Shown here in pieces: positions 1 through 7,463 of a stretch of DNA of 64,000 nt. The stretch is from Streptantibioticus parmotrematis (GTDB lineage Bacteria > Actinomycetota > Actinomycetes > Streptomycetales > Streptomycetaceae). The position numbers and the translations under genes are program-made. Location of the stretch: positions 62,001-126,000 of the forward strand of contig NZ_JAINVZ010000004.1 of assembly GCF_019890615.1 (NCBI RefSeq). The letters are read 5' to 3'. The notes beneath the pieces were generated by a model, which was not told the origin of the DNA, searched no databases, and was given only the letters and a program-made list of their open reading frames with translations. Position 1 is the first letter of the stretch. Each line of letters begins with the position of its first letter.

Positions 1-65
1 GCGAGCGCGAGCGGTACACCAGTGAGGCGTGGGACATGGTGCACGGCAAGCACGCCGAGATCTGA
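1..65 (+). CDS. C-terminal tail of an unidentified protein (5'-truncated by window)
   Basis: An open frame entering from the left edge reads ERERYTSEAWDMVHGKHAEI and stops at TGA 63-65. Codon third positions are nearly all G or C, as in real genes here. A strong hairpin terminator begins 27 bases after the stop, which supports a true gene end. Too short to identify. Confidence 0.5.
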   Translation, partial: ERERYTSEAWDMVHGKHAEI

Positions 66-91
66 CGGCCGTAAGCCGGCACGCGTAACGG

Positions 92-128
92 AACCGGTGG
101 CGGGGCATACGTGCCCCACCACCGGTTT
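92..128 (+). terminator. Rho-independent terminator after the truncated gene
   Basis: Bases 92-100 (AACCGGTGG) and 102-107 (GGGGCA) pair with 112-117 (TGCCCC) and 119-127 (CCACCGGTT) around a TACG tetraloop. That gives a 15-bp stem with a single C/A mismatch, followed by TTTCTCGTTCTTC. It separates the upstream gene from the NADH dehydrogenase. Confidence 0.8.
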
Positions 129-262
129 CTCGTTCTTCGTCGCACGGCTCGCGGCGTTCGGCGGGCGGACCGCCGATCGGCGCACAAAGATGGGCGGTGA
201 CCACACCGACGCGGGGCAGGCGCAAGCGCGAGACCAGCCAGGCCCGAGAAGGGACGGACACC

Positions 263-1633
263 GTGGCACGACCCAGGATTCTGGTAGTGGGCGCCGGCTT
301 CGCCGGAGTCGAGTGCGTACGCCGGCTGGAGCGCAGGCTCTCGCCGGGCGAGGCCGACCTGGTGCTCGTCACGCCGTTCTCCTACCAGCTGTATCTGCCC
401 CTGCTGCCACAGGTGGCCTCCGGCGTGCTCTCTCCGCAGTCGGTCGCGGTCTCGTTGCGGCGGAGCGGGAAGTTCCGCACCCAGATCATCCCGGGCGGGG
501 CGATCGGCGTGGACACCAAGGCCAAGGTCTGCGTCATCCGCAAGATCAGCGGTGAGATCCTCGACGAGCCGTACGACTACATCGTGCTGGCCCCCGGCAG
601 CATCACCCGCACCTTCGACATCCCCGGCCTGATCGAGAACGCGCGCGGCATGAAGACGCTGGCCGAGGCCGCGTACATCCGCGACCACGTCATCGCGCAG
701 CTGGACCTTGCCGACGCCAGCCAGGACGAGGCCGAGCGCGCCTCGCGGCTGCAGTTCGTGGTGGTCGGCGGCGGCTACGCGGGCACCGAGACGGCCGCCT
801 GCCTGCAACGGCTGACCAACCACGCGATCAAGAAGTACCCGCGGCTCGACCCCCGGCTGATCAAGTGGCACCTGATCGACATCGCGCCGAAACTCATGCC
901 GGAGCTGGGCGACAAGCTGGGCGCCAGCGCGCTGGAGATCCTGCGCGCCCGCGGCATCGAGGTCTCCCTCGGGGTGTCCATCGCGGAGGCGGGGCCGGAC
1001 AAGGTGACGTTCACCGACGGCCGGGTGCTGCCGTGCCGCACCCTGATCTGGACCGCGGGCGTCGCCGCGAGCCCGCTGGTGGGCACCCTCGGCGCCGAGA
1101 CGGTGCGCGGGCGGCTCGCGGTCACCCCGGAGATGACGGTGCCCGGCACGGGCTACGACGGCGTCTTCGCGCTGGGCGACGCGGCCGCCGTGCCGGATCT
1201 GGTCAAGGGCGACGGGTCGGTCTGCCCGCCCACCGCCCAGCACTCCATGCGCCAGGGCCGCCGGGCCGCCGAGAACGTCATCGCCTCGCTGCGCGGCCGC
1301 CCCCTCCAGCCGTACGTCCACAAGGACCTGGGCCTGGTGGTGGACCTCGGCGGGCGCGACGCGGTCTCCAAGCCGCTCGGCATCGAACTGCGCGGGGTGC
1401 CCGCGCAGGCGGTGGCCCGCGGCTACCACTGGTCGGCACTGCGCACCGGCCCCGCCAAGACCCGCGTGATGGTCAGCTGGCTGCTGAACGCGTTCGCGGG
1501 CGACGACTTCGTGCGCACCGGCTTCCAGGCGCAGAAGCGGGCCTCGCTGGTCGACTTCGAGTACACGGACGTCTACCTGTCGCCGGAGCAGGTACGCAAG
1601 CACACCGCGTCGGTCGTCGCCCGGCAGGGCTGA
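263..1633 (+). CDS. ndh: Type II NADH dehydrogenase (NDH-2), FAD/NAD(P)-dependent oxidoreductase
   Basis: Non-proton-pumping NADH:quinone oxidoreductase of the membrane face, about 456 residues, the usual NDH-2 length. The N-terminus ARPRILVVGAGFAGVE carries the FAD-binding GxGxxG. A second dinucleotide fold, VVVGGGYAGTETA, near residue 165 binds NADH. ALGDAAAV near residue 310 is the C-terminal FAD contact motif. The start is taken as GTG 263, directly before the first Rossmann strand and preceded by GAAGGGAC; an in-frame ATG at 197 would add 22 basic, low-complexity residues. It is monocistronic between a terminator and a convergent gene. It could instead be a related pyridine nucleotide-disulfide oxidoreductase, but layout and length favour NDH-2. 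Confidence 0.88.
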   Translation: MARPRILVVGAGFAGVECVRRLERRLSPGEADLVLVTPFSYQLYLPLLPQVASGVLSPQSVAVSLRRSGKFRTQIIPGGAIGVDTKAKVCVIRKISGEILDEPYDYIVLAPGSITRTFDIPGLIENARGMKTLAEAAYIRDHVIAQLDLADASQDEAERASRLQFVVVGGGYAGTETAACLQRLTNHAIKKYPRLDPRLIKWHLIDIAPKLMPELGDKLGASALEILRARGIEVSLGVSIAEAGPDKVTFTDGRVLPCRTLIWTAGVAASPLVGTLGAETVRGRLAVTPEMTVPGTGYDGVFALGDAAAVPDLVKGDGSVCPPTAQHSMRQGRRAAENVIASLRGRPLQPYVHKDLGLVVDLGGRDAVSKPLGIELRGVPAQAVARGYHWSALRTGPAKTRVMVSWLLNAFAGDDFVRTGFQAQKRASLVDFEYTDVYLSPEQVRKHTASVVARQG

Positions 1634-1657
1634 GGCACAGGGCTCTCGGATGGTCAG

Positions 1658-1761
1658 CGGCGGGCGTCCGCCGCGACCTTCAGCGGCGGGCGTCTGTCGC
1701 GACGTTCAGGGGCGGGCGTCCGCCGCGACGTTCAGGGGCGGGCGTCCGCCGCGACCTTCAG
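1658..1761. repeat. Four tandem copies of a 26-bp unit spanning the end of the DoxX-like gene
   Basis: Units lie at 1658-1683, 1684-1709, 1710-1735 and 1736-1761, near-identical to CGGCGGGCGTCCGCCGCGAC plus CTTCAG or GTTCAG. The fourth unit is the last codons and stop of the minus-strand DoxX-like gene. The other three are copies of that sequence downstream, each carrying a TGA in the same relative place. This looks like slippage or duplication starting from the gene's own 3' end. Confidence 0.85.
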
Positions 1762-2106
1762 GGCCCAGCCGACCAGCGGCGCCTGGAGCGGAAGCCGGGC
1801 GTAGGCGACGGCTTTCAGCGGGGCGGGCCGCTCCTTCCAGTCACGCGCCATCTTGACGTTGGCCGGGAAGACGGCGGTGAAGAACGCGGCGGCGGCGAGC
1901 CCGCCCAGACGCCGGGTGGCGGGCAGCGCGACGGCGGCGGCGAGCCCGAGTTCGGCGGCGCCACTGACGTACGTCCAGGTCCGGGCGCTGCCCGGCAGCG
2001 AACGGGGCACGATCGCGTCGAACTGCCGCGGTGCCGCGAAGTGGGCCACGCCCGCCGTGGCGAACAGTCCGGCGAGCAGTCGTGCGGAACGCGGCGCACG
2101 CGCCAT
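1732..2106 (-). CDS. DoxX-like small membrane protein
   Basis: A 124-residue integral membrane protein starting MARAPRSARLLAGLF. It has four hydrophobic helices, roughly residues 8-25, 45-65, 68-85 and 100-118. The GVAHF near residue 19 and the pattern ...FPANVKMARDW after the third helix are typical of DoxX/DUF4267-like proteins, which are often tied to redox or quinone metabolism. The start at 2106 follows GGAGGTCCACG; upstream in-frame sequence is not protein-like. The gene converges on the NADH dehydrogenase. Its last ten codons lie in a tandem repeat that continues past the stop. The exact biochemical role is unknown. Confidence 0.75.
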   Translation of the reverse strand: MARAPRSARLLAGLFATAGVAHFAAPRQFDAIVPRSLPGSARTWTYVSGAAELGLAAAVALPATRRLGGLAAAAFFTAVFPANVKMARDWKERPAPLKAVAYARLPLQAPLVGWALKVAADARP

Positions 2107-2608
2107 CGTGGACCTCCGGTGAGTGGGGTGAGTGCGGGCGGGGTGCCCGCGACTGTGCCATGTTACCGGCGGTAGCCCCAGCCTGTTGCGGATCTGGTCC
2201 CCGGCGGGACCGGCCGACCCCGCCGACCGATCCGCCGCTCTCGCCGGGCGGCCTCTCCGGCTCACGGCCGCCGAGATCGCCCGGTCCCCCGTGTCGCCGT
2301 CACACGCCGCGCCAGTCGGCATCATGCCCACTGGCGCAGACGATGTCGGGGCCGTAGTCGCCGTGCCGAGGGCCACCATGGCAGCCGGTTTGCCCCGCTT
2401 CGCGAGAGGGCCGTTCATATGACGCGAGACATGCCCCCGAACGAAGGCCCTCAGACCTCTCGGAGGCAGAGCCCTCGGCAGGAAACGTAACGTTGCGCGT
2501 GACCGTGGCCATGGTGTTCTCCCGGTTCTCGATGACGGTGCCCAAGCGTGCGGACTTCGCCGGAATTCCCTCTGCGGGCTTCCGCACGGCGGACGCTACG
2601 GACCCGTG
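2107..2608. other. Gene-poor stretch between the DoxX-like gene and the MFS gene
   Basis: No convincing conserved gene. It holds the DoxX-like promoter side, a 21-bp sequence at 2156-2176 that recurs exactly at 48045-48065, and a weak 70-codon minus-strand frame (2512 to 2300). That frame begins MATVTRNVTFPAEG after GGGAGAACACC, but its codon use is poor over the first half. A near-palindrome AACGT-A-ACGTT lies at 2484-2494. Confidence 0.4.
2156..2176. promoter_or_regulatory. 21-bp motif TGCCATGTTACCGGCGGTAGC, copy 1
   Basis: Identical to 48045-48065. The core TTACCGGCGGTA is an imperfect dyad. It lies 50 bases upstream of the DoxX-like start codon, where an operator or promoter element would be expected. 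Function is inferred only from position and exact recurrence. Confidence 0.4.
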
Positions 2609-3886
2609 TCACTCGTTCGGTACAGCCTCCGTCGTGGCCAGGGTCTGCGGGCGCGAGCCGACGCGCTCCATGACCGCGCACACGAAGCCGGCCACCGCGA
2701 CGACGAGGGCGAGGACGATCCAGCCCGGTTTGCCCCAGTCGACGCACATGGCGATGACGACGATCGGCGCCACAGCTTCGGAGAAGCCGTGCCCGAGACC
2801 GATCACGCCTTGGTACTGCCCCTGAGCCTCCGGCTTCGCGAGCGCGAACGAGAGCTCGAACGTGCCGGCGGCCTGCCACACTTCGGCGAGTGAGTGAATG
2901 ATCACTCCAGCCAGAAGCAGGGCGACCGCCACCCAGGCGGCAGGGCCGGCGGCCACGGCCATGAGGATCCACGCGACGACGAACAACGGACCCGACAGGG
3001 CGAGCAGCCGCGCCGCCGAGCGGGGCCCGTCGATGGACTTCGTCGCCGGGATCTGGGCGGCGGCGACGATCGCCGCCTCGAAGAAGAGGACAATCGGCGC
3101 CATCCACCGGGGTGCCGCCGTGTGCAGGACGATCCACACCGGAAGAGCCTGGATCAGAACGAAGTACTGCAGACTGGCGACCGAGGAGGCCGCGGTCAGT
3201 CCCAGGTACCGCAGGTCGCGCAGAGCCACCCACCGAGGTGCCTTCTCCTCGGAGTCATCCTGCTTGACAGGCCGCGTCGGCGGTATGTGCGGCAGTCGCG
3301 CCAGGATTCCGGCGGCGATGAGGAAGGTGACGGTGTCGATGAGGATCATCGTCACGTACGCGGGGCGGGTGTCGATCGCGAGGACGACCGCGGCTCCGAG
3401 GGTGCCGATGGCGAGTCCGACATTGGTGACGGCACGCAGATACGTCCTCAACTGCGCGCCCTTGCCCTCTTCCGCGAGGGCGCCGATCATCGCGCCTCGT
3501 GCGCTGACCGTGCCCGCACGACCGACCGCGGCCAGGGCGGCCACGATCAGCAGTGGCCACAGGCGGTGCACGAGCAGTAGGCCGACACTCGCCACGGCTT
3601 CCAGCAGCATGGAAGCGATGACGACCTCACGCGAGCCACGACGGTCAGCCTGATCGCCGATCAGCACACCGGCTCCGAAACCGGCCAGCGACCCGACCGT
3701 GAGTCCGAGACCGGTCGCGGTCGGACTCAGCCCGGCGGACCTGATCAGGAAGATCGTGCCAGTCGACAGGAACATGCCCATACCGACCGTGTTGACGATG
3801 GTCGACAGCGCCAACAACCGCTGGCGGGGTTCCTGCGGACCGCGGACCGCGGACCGCAGTCTGCTCAGAGGAGTCGCGGCGGTCAT
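2609..3886 (-). CDS. Major facilitator superfamily transporter
   Basis: A 425-residue polytopic protein starting MTAATPLSRLRSAVRG, with about twelve hydrophobic segments. The loop between helices 2 and 3 (GDQADRRGSREV, near residue 80) is the MFS motif A, where the signature Gly-Asp and basic residues are seen. It probably exports a small molecule by proton antiport. It lies at the left edge of the biosynthetic cluster on the strand leading away from it, so a role as product exporter or resistance pump is plausible but unproven. The start ATG overlaps the stop of a 37-codon frame (ATGA), suggesting coupled translation. Ordinary multidrug transport is the alternative. Confidence 0.8.
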   Translation of the reverse strand: MTAATPLSRLRSAVRGPQEPRQRLLALSTIVNTVGMGMFLSTGTIFLIRSAGLSPTATGLGLTVGSLAGFGAGVLIGDQADRRGSREVVIASMLLEAVASVGLLLVHRLWPLLIVAALAAVGRAGTVSARGAMIGALAEEGKGAQLRTYLRAVTNVGLAIGTLGAAVVLAIDTRPAYVTMILIDTVTFLIAAGILARLPHIPPTRPVKQDDSEEKAPRWVALRDLRYLGLTAASSVASLQYFVLIQALPVWIVLHTAAPRWMAPIVLFFEAAIVAAAQIPATKSIDGPRSAARLLALSGPLFVVAWILMAVAAGPAAWVAVALLLAGVIIHSLAEVWQAAGTFELSFALAKPEAQGQYQGVIGLGHGFSEAVAPIVVIAMCVDWGKPGWIVLALVVAVAGFVCAVMERVGSRPQTLATTEAVPNE

Positions 3887-3996
3887 GCGACCACCCCGGC
3901 GAGGCGCACGGCGCGGGTCGGCGGCTCGCTGCCGACCTCGTGGAGCGGCTGGGCGGTCCGAGCGGCGCACCACTCGAAGCGTCGCCGAGAATTCAC
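3883..3996 (-). CDS. Possible 37-residue leader peptide coupled to the MFS gene
   Basis: A GTG-started frame reads VNSRRRFEWCAARTAQPLHE and continues to VRLAGVVA. It is preceded by GGAAGGGGAGACACC, a good ribosome site, and its TGA overlaps the MFS ATG (ATGA). No family is recognised and there is no membrane segment. It may be a translated leader controlling the transporter, or a chance frame. It is supported only by the ribosome site and the overlap. Confidence 0.3.
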   Translation of the reverse strand: MNSRRRFEWCAARTAQPLHEVGSEPPTRAVRLAGVVA

Positions 3997-4089
3997 GGTG
4001 TCTCCCCTTCCTCGACCCGCGGGACGCGGGACGAGATCAGCTGATGTGTAAAGGCGCGAAGCGGATATGAGGCCCACGCTCCGCGTGAA

Positions 4090-4132
4090 GCCGATCCGGC
4101 CGGGCCCTCCTGCGGGGACCCGGCGGATCGGC
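4090..4132. terminator. Hairpin downstream of the nucleotidyltransferase gene
   Basis: GCCGATCCG (4090-4098) pairs with CGGATCGGC (4124-4132), with additional CGGG/CCCG pairing inside. There is no clear T-run. It lies 60-100 bases beyond the stop of the minus-strand nucleotidyltransferase and upstream of the MFS transcript, where a terminator is expected. Confidence 0.5.
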
Positions 4133-4191
4133 GGGCCTCGTGCCGGGCCGGATCACGGAGGAAGGCCTGCCGCCCCGTTGGGACCCGGCGC

Positions 4192-5028
4192 TCAGGGAGT
4201 GCTCAGGAAAGCGTCTTCGAGCCGTACGATGTGGGCCTGTGCCCACCGGGCGACACGCCGGGCGCAGTCGGCGTCCGTCTCTCCCGGACGCAGGCCGCCC
4301 AGGACCACGGTGCGGTATTCGTCGACCGAGATACCACACTGCGGAGTGCTTTCCAGACGGCGCAGCAGCCACTTCTTGCGTCGGCACAGCTGCCCGGAAA
4401 GTACCAGAGCGGCATCCGCCACAAATCCTGCCGCCAGCCCGGCGGAGACTCGCGCCGTCATGTAGTCCTTGGAGTCGAGCTGCCCCGCGACATCGGTGAG
4501 GCAGTTCTCCGCGTCAGCCTTGAGGAAACGAGCGAGTGACCGCCGATAGGACGAACCGTCCAGCAGCGCCTTCATTTCCTGGAAGAATTTTTCGTTCTTC
4601 AGCGGGATTCCGATGGACAGACGGTAGACGAAGTCCTGAAGGAAGTCCCCCATGGAGCAGAACTCGATCTCGTCGTCGAGGTAGGCCTTCAGCGCCGTGC
4701 CCAGCGTGTCCGTCGGCCAGACCTTCAGGTCGATACGGGCGTTGCCGTACACACCCATCCAGTTGTGCCAGCGGACACCGCTCGGGTCGGACCCCGGCCA
4801 GGTCTCCATGGTCTCGTCGACCGGCAGGTCGAGCTCGCGGTCGGAGAACACGTACAGGTCGATGTCACTGAACGTATTACCCCAGCCGGCCGCCGTGGAT
4901 CCGGTCATACAGACGGCCTCGGCTTCGGTCAAGCCGGGGAAGTGCTTGAGAAGCCCCTCGAAGGAAAGGTCCGGCCGGTCCAGAACCGGCGGCTGTGCGG
5001 CGATCACCTGGATAGTGGGATTGAACAT
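4192..5028 (-). CDS. Nucleotidyltransferase-fold protein (Pol beta superfamily)
   Basis: 278 residues. The segment MTGSTAAGWGNTFSDIDLYV (about residues 41-60) has the GS...DxD signature of Pol-beta-type nucleotidyltransferases; the two Asp would bind Mg-NTP, and a third acidic residue may be the Asp in NARIDLKVW near residue 98. The C-terminal 150 residues are helical, as in aminoglycoside and minor nucleotidyltransferases. The start follows GGGAGGATCTCC. It is divergent from the type II thioesterase gene, with which it shares a 112-base promoter region, so it probably belongs to the cluster. It could modify the product with NMP or act in resistance. Free-standing nucleotidyltransferases of this fold also accompany HprK-like kinases in some lasso-peptide clusters; kinases of that type are present here too. 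The substrate is unknown. Confidence 0.72.
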   Translation of the reverse strand: MFNPTIQVIAAQPPVLDRPDLSFEGLLKHFPGLTEAEAVCMTGSTAAGWGNTFSDIDLYVFSDRELDLPVDETMETWPGSDPSGVRWHNWMGVYGNARIDLKVWPTDTLGTALKAYLDDEIEFCSMGDFLQDFVYRLSIGIPLKNEKFFQEMKALLDGSSYRRSLARFLKADAENCLTDVAGQLDSKDYMTARVSAGLAAGFVADAALVLSGQLCRRKKWLLRRLESTPQCGISVDEYRTVVLGGLRPGETDADCARRVARWAQAHIVRLEDAFLSTP

Positions 5029-5140
5029 GGAGATCCTCCCGGATGGGTATGTTCGAGTAGATTCCGAGAATTCTGTGCAGTCCTTACGGTCCGCACATCG
5101 CTACTTTTTCATGCTAGGATCCGAGCCCATGGGGAATTCC

Positions 5141-5866
5141 ATGGATATATCGAAGCAGTCGTCCGCTCTCGTTCCCTGGAGCACGGAATCGGGAAATAGC
5201 ACAGTGCTCGTGTGCATTCCGTGGGCAGGTGCAGGAGCCACTCCGTTCCACGCCTGGGGACCGGTGATCGGCGACGCGGCCGCCGTGTACGGCGTACGAC
5301 TCGCGGGGCGTGAGAGCCGGCAGGTGGAGCCTCCCGCGACGAGCCTGGCCGACGTGGTGACGGAGCTGGTCGAGGAGCTGAGCGCGCTCGGGGCTTCCCG
5401 TGTCGCGCTGTTCGGACAGTGTTCCGGGGCGCTGACAGCGTTCGAGGTGGCCCGAGCGTTGACGTCCCTGGGCTCCGGCCCTGAACTCGTCCAGCTGTTC
5501 GTGGCATCCCAACTGCCGCCCCGCGTGCTGGCGGACAGACGCCTCGATCCGAGCCAGGACCCCGCCCGCTACGTTCCCGAGCATCTCCGCGGAGAGCCGG
5601 AGCTGATGGAGGTGCTGCTGCCCATCCTGACCGCCGACATGGAACTGGTCGCGAAGTACGCCTACATGCCCGGTGCCCCCCTCGGCGTTCCCCTGACGGC
5701 CGTGTACGGGGAACTCGACGACGATCTCGATCGGACGGTCGTCGACGGTTGGAGACATGAGACCACCGGCGAGACTGTCGTTCACGAGATCGCGGGAGCC
5801 GACCATCTCTTCGGCGGGGCCGCGTGGCTGGATCTCGCGCGGTCGGTCCGCTCCCTGCTGTCGTAG
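5141..5866 (+). CDS. Type II thioesterase with a Cys nucleophile
   Basis: An alpha/beta-hydrolase of about 241 residues, the usual length for editing thioesterases that free misloaded carrier proteins. The family opening PWAGAGATPFHAW (near residue 28) and the C-terminal GADHLFGG histidine are present. The nucleophile elbow reads LFGQCSGA (near residue 93), so GxSxG has become GxCxG. Cys nucleophiles are known in a few thioesterases, including beta-lactone-forming ones. Start choice: ATG 5141 follows GGGGAATTCC; ATG 5129 or 5111 in frame are alternatives. It is convergent with the free carrier gene, 22 bases apart. A second type II thioesterase with a normal Ser lies at 38294. Confidence 0.85.
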   Translation: MDISKQSSALVPWSTESGNSTVLVCIPWAGAGATPFHAWGPVIGDAAAVYGVRLAGRESRQVEPPATSLADVVTELVEELSALGASRVALFGQCSGALTAFEVARALTSLGSGPELVQLFVASQLPPRVLADRRLDPSQDPARYVPEHLRGEPELMEVLLPILTADMELVAKYAYMPGAPLGVPLTAVYGELDDDLDRTVVDGWRHETTGETVVHEIAGADHLFGGAAWLDLARSVRSLLS

Positions 5867-5888
5867 CCGCCCGACAGCCGAACGCCGC

Positions 5889-6149
5889 TCATCCATCGCC
5901 GAGGAACACCGCGAGCTGCGCGGGGGTCGAGTGGGAGAAGAGATCGACGACCCGGACCCTTGGCCACCTCTGCCGCAGGACCTTGGCCACGCTGACCACC
6001 GTGGCCGAGGTCGCACCAAGGTCGAAGAACCCCGTGTGGGGGTCGAGCGATTCCACACCGAGGGCCTCCGCCCACACTGCGGTGATCACCGTCTCCGGGT
6101 CGCCGTCCAGACTGCCGATCGTCCCGGAACTCGCGCTCTGTTCAGGCAT
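5889..6149 (-). CDS. Free-standing acyl/peptidyl carrier protein
   Basis: 86 residues. The phosphopantetheine site is the Ser in FFDLGATSATVVSV (near residue 47), within the four-helix carrier pattern. The N-terminus (VITAVWAEALGVESLDPHTG) resembles PCP-type carriers. It is the last gene of the minus-strand group; its start overlaps the LLM oxidoreductase end by 8 bases, so the two are co-translated. A free carrier beside an LLM oxidoreductase suggests that the oxidase may work on a carrier-bound substrate (inference). Confidence 0.85.
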   Translation of the reverse strand: MPEQSASSGTIGSLDGDPETVITAVWAEALGVESLDPHTGFFDLGATSATVVSVAKVLRQRWPRVRVVDLFSHSTPAQLAVFLGDG

Positions 6150-7116
6150 CCATGGCCTCCTTCAGCGTCGCGCCGACCCGGCGGACATGTTCCAGGTCCG
6201 CCGGGTCGAGCACGGTGACGATCAGGCCCTCGACTCCGGCTTCGCGGTACTCCATGACCCGACGCCGGACTTCGTCACGCGTCCCGCACAGCGCGAATCC
6301 ACGCACCGCACTGGGCGCGAGGCCGAGCAACGGCCCCAACCGTGCCAGGGCGTTCTGGAGTTCGGCCTCGGATTCGGTAATGATCGCATGCCCCAACCAG
6401 GTCTTCGTGATCTCACCCGGGTCTCGGCCGACGGCCGCACATGCCTTTTCCAGCACCTGGATCTTGTGTCGCACGGTGGCCGGTCCACCGAAGAAGTTGC
6501 AGGCGTCCCCGAGGCGCGCGACCGTCGGGATGAGCACGCGCTCGCCGCCTCCGCCGATGAGAATGGGCGGGCCACTGGGGCTGAGCGGGCCCGGCACGTT
6601 GAGGGGCTCGTCGATGCGGTGGTAGGAGCCGGAGAACCGGGCGGCCTGCTCGGTGAACATGGCGCGGCAGATCTGAACCGCCTCCGCCAGCCGTGCCAGA
6701 CGCTCCTTGGTCGGCTGGAAGTCCAGGCCATAGGCGCGGCATTCCTCTTCGTGCCATCCGGCGCCAATGCCCAGGATCGCGCGGCCCCCGCTGATGATGT
6801 CGATGGTGGTGACCATCTTGGCCAGCAGCGCGGGGTTCCGGAAGCCGTTGCAGGAAACGAGGGCACCGAGCCGCACGCTCGACGTGACGGCCGCCAGGGC
6901 CGCCAGCGTCGTGTACGCCTCGAGGATCGGCTCGTCCCGTTCGCCGACCGAGGCGATCTGGTGCACGTGATCCATCGTCCACAGGCTGTCGAAGCCTGAG
7001 GCTTCGGCAGCCCGCGCGACCTCGACGACACGCTCGAAGAGCTTGTTGTCCATAGTCCCGGGAAAGGAGTAGCCCGCGAGCTGCAGTCCGACCCGGGTCA
7101 CCAAGGCGCCGCTCAT
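6142..7116 (-). CDS. LLM-class flavin/F420-dependent oxidoreductase
   Basis: 324 residues with the luciferase-like TIM barrel. Visible landmarks are SLWTMDHVHQI near residue 42 (cofactor-face His), RLGALVSCNGFRNPALLAKM near residue 70, and GIGAGWHEEECRAYGLDF near residue 110, all typical of bacterial LLM enzymes using FMN or F420. It would oxidise or hydroxylate a small substrate, here probably a cluster intermediate. Its ATG overlaps the PqqD-like stop (ATGA) and its end overlaps the free carrier start, so it is embedded in the operon. The cofactor cannot be settled by eye; F420 is common in this host group. Confidence 0.82.
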   Translation of the reverse strand: MSGALVTRVGLQLAGYSFPGTMDNKLFERVVEVARAAEASGFDSLWTMDHVHQIASVGERDEPILEAYTTLAALAAVTSSVRLGALVSCNGFRNPALLAKMVTTIDIISGGRAILGIGAGWHEEECRAYGLDFQPTKERLARLAEAVQICRAMFTEQAARFSGSYHRIDEPLNVPGPLSPSGPPILIGGGGERVLIPTVARLGDACNFFGGPATVRHKIQVLEKACAAVGRDPGEITKTWLGHAIITESEAELQNALARLGPLLGLAPSAVRGFALCGTRDEVRRRVMEYREAGVEGLIVTVLDPADLEHVRRVGATLKEAMDA

Positions 7117-7463
7117 CCGGCGACTGCCGACTGCGTGAGTATCTCGGCCTCGAAGGACGACGGCGTCTCGACCAGGCCGAGTTCGAGGAGCCGGCCGCAC
7201 AACGTGCGGACAACCTCACGGACTTCGGCGACCGGAAGGCCGAGCTTCTCGGCGACGGCGGTGACCACCTCGCCGACGGTGCGACGTCCGTCGATCAGCA
7301 GCCACACGGTACGCCCGTCGCTGTCGAGTACGTAGCGGCCGATCAGGGTCTCGAGCAGCACGCCTCCCTCGGCTCGCTCGCTCAGGTGCTCTACCTGACA
7401 GGTCAGGCGGGCGGTTACGTCCAGCCGGCGGACCAGGACGTCGTCGTCGTGGACAGTGCTCAT
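7113..7463 (-). CDS. PqqD-like / RiPP-recognition-element protein
   Basis: 116 residues. Residues 45-98 (YVLDSDGRTVWLLIDGRRTV, then GEVVTAVAEKLG..., then VRTLCGRLLELGLV) match the PqqD winged-helix pattern: a Gly/Asp turn, WxLIDG, and a terminal Leu-rich helix. PqqD proteins bind ribosomal precursor peptides and present them to modifying enzymes. Here the gene sits between an AT-less PKS and an LLM oxidoreductase with ATGA overlaps on both sides, so it is part of the pathway although no ribosomal precursor is evident. It may have been recruited as a protein-protein adaptor. The N-terminal 40 residues are acidic and unassigned. Confidence 0.75.
   Translation of the reverse strand: MSTVHDDDVLVRRLDVTARLTCQVEHLSERAEGGVLLETLIGRYVLDSDGRTVWLLIDGRRTVGEVVTAVAEKLGLPVAEVREVVRTLCGRLLELGLVETPSSFEAEILTQSAVAG

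Noticed and set aside
1658-1761. Regular repeats considered as a CRISPR array
   Set aside because: The 26-bp units are directly adjacent without spacers and derive from the neighbouring gene end.
2300-2512. 70-codon minus-strand frame with a good ribosome site, considered as a RiPP precursor for the PqqD-like protein
   Set aside because: Codon bias is poor in the first half, there is no core-like repeat or leader pattern, and it is about 4.6 kb from the PqqD gene, downstream of the transporter.
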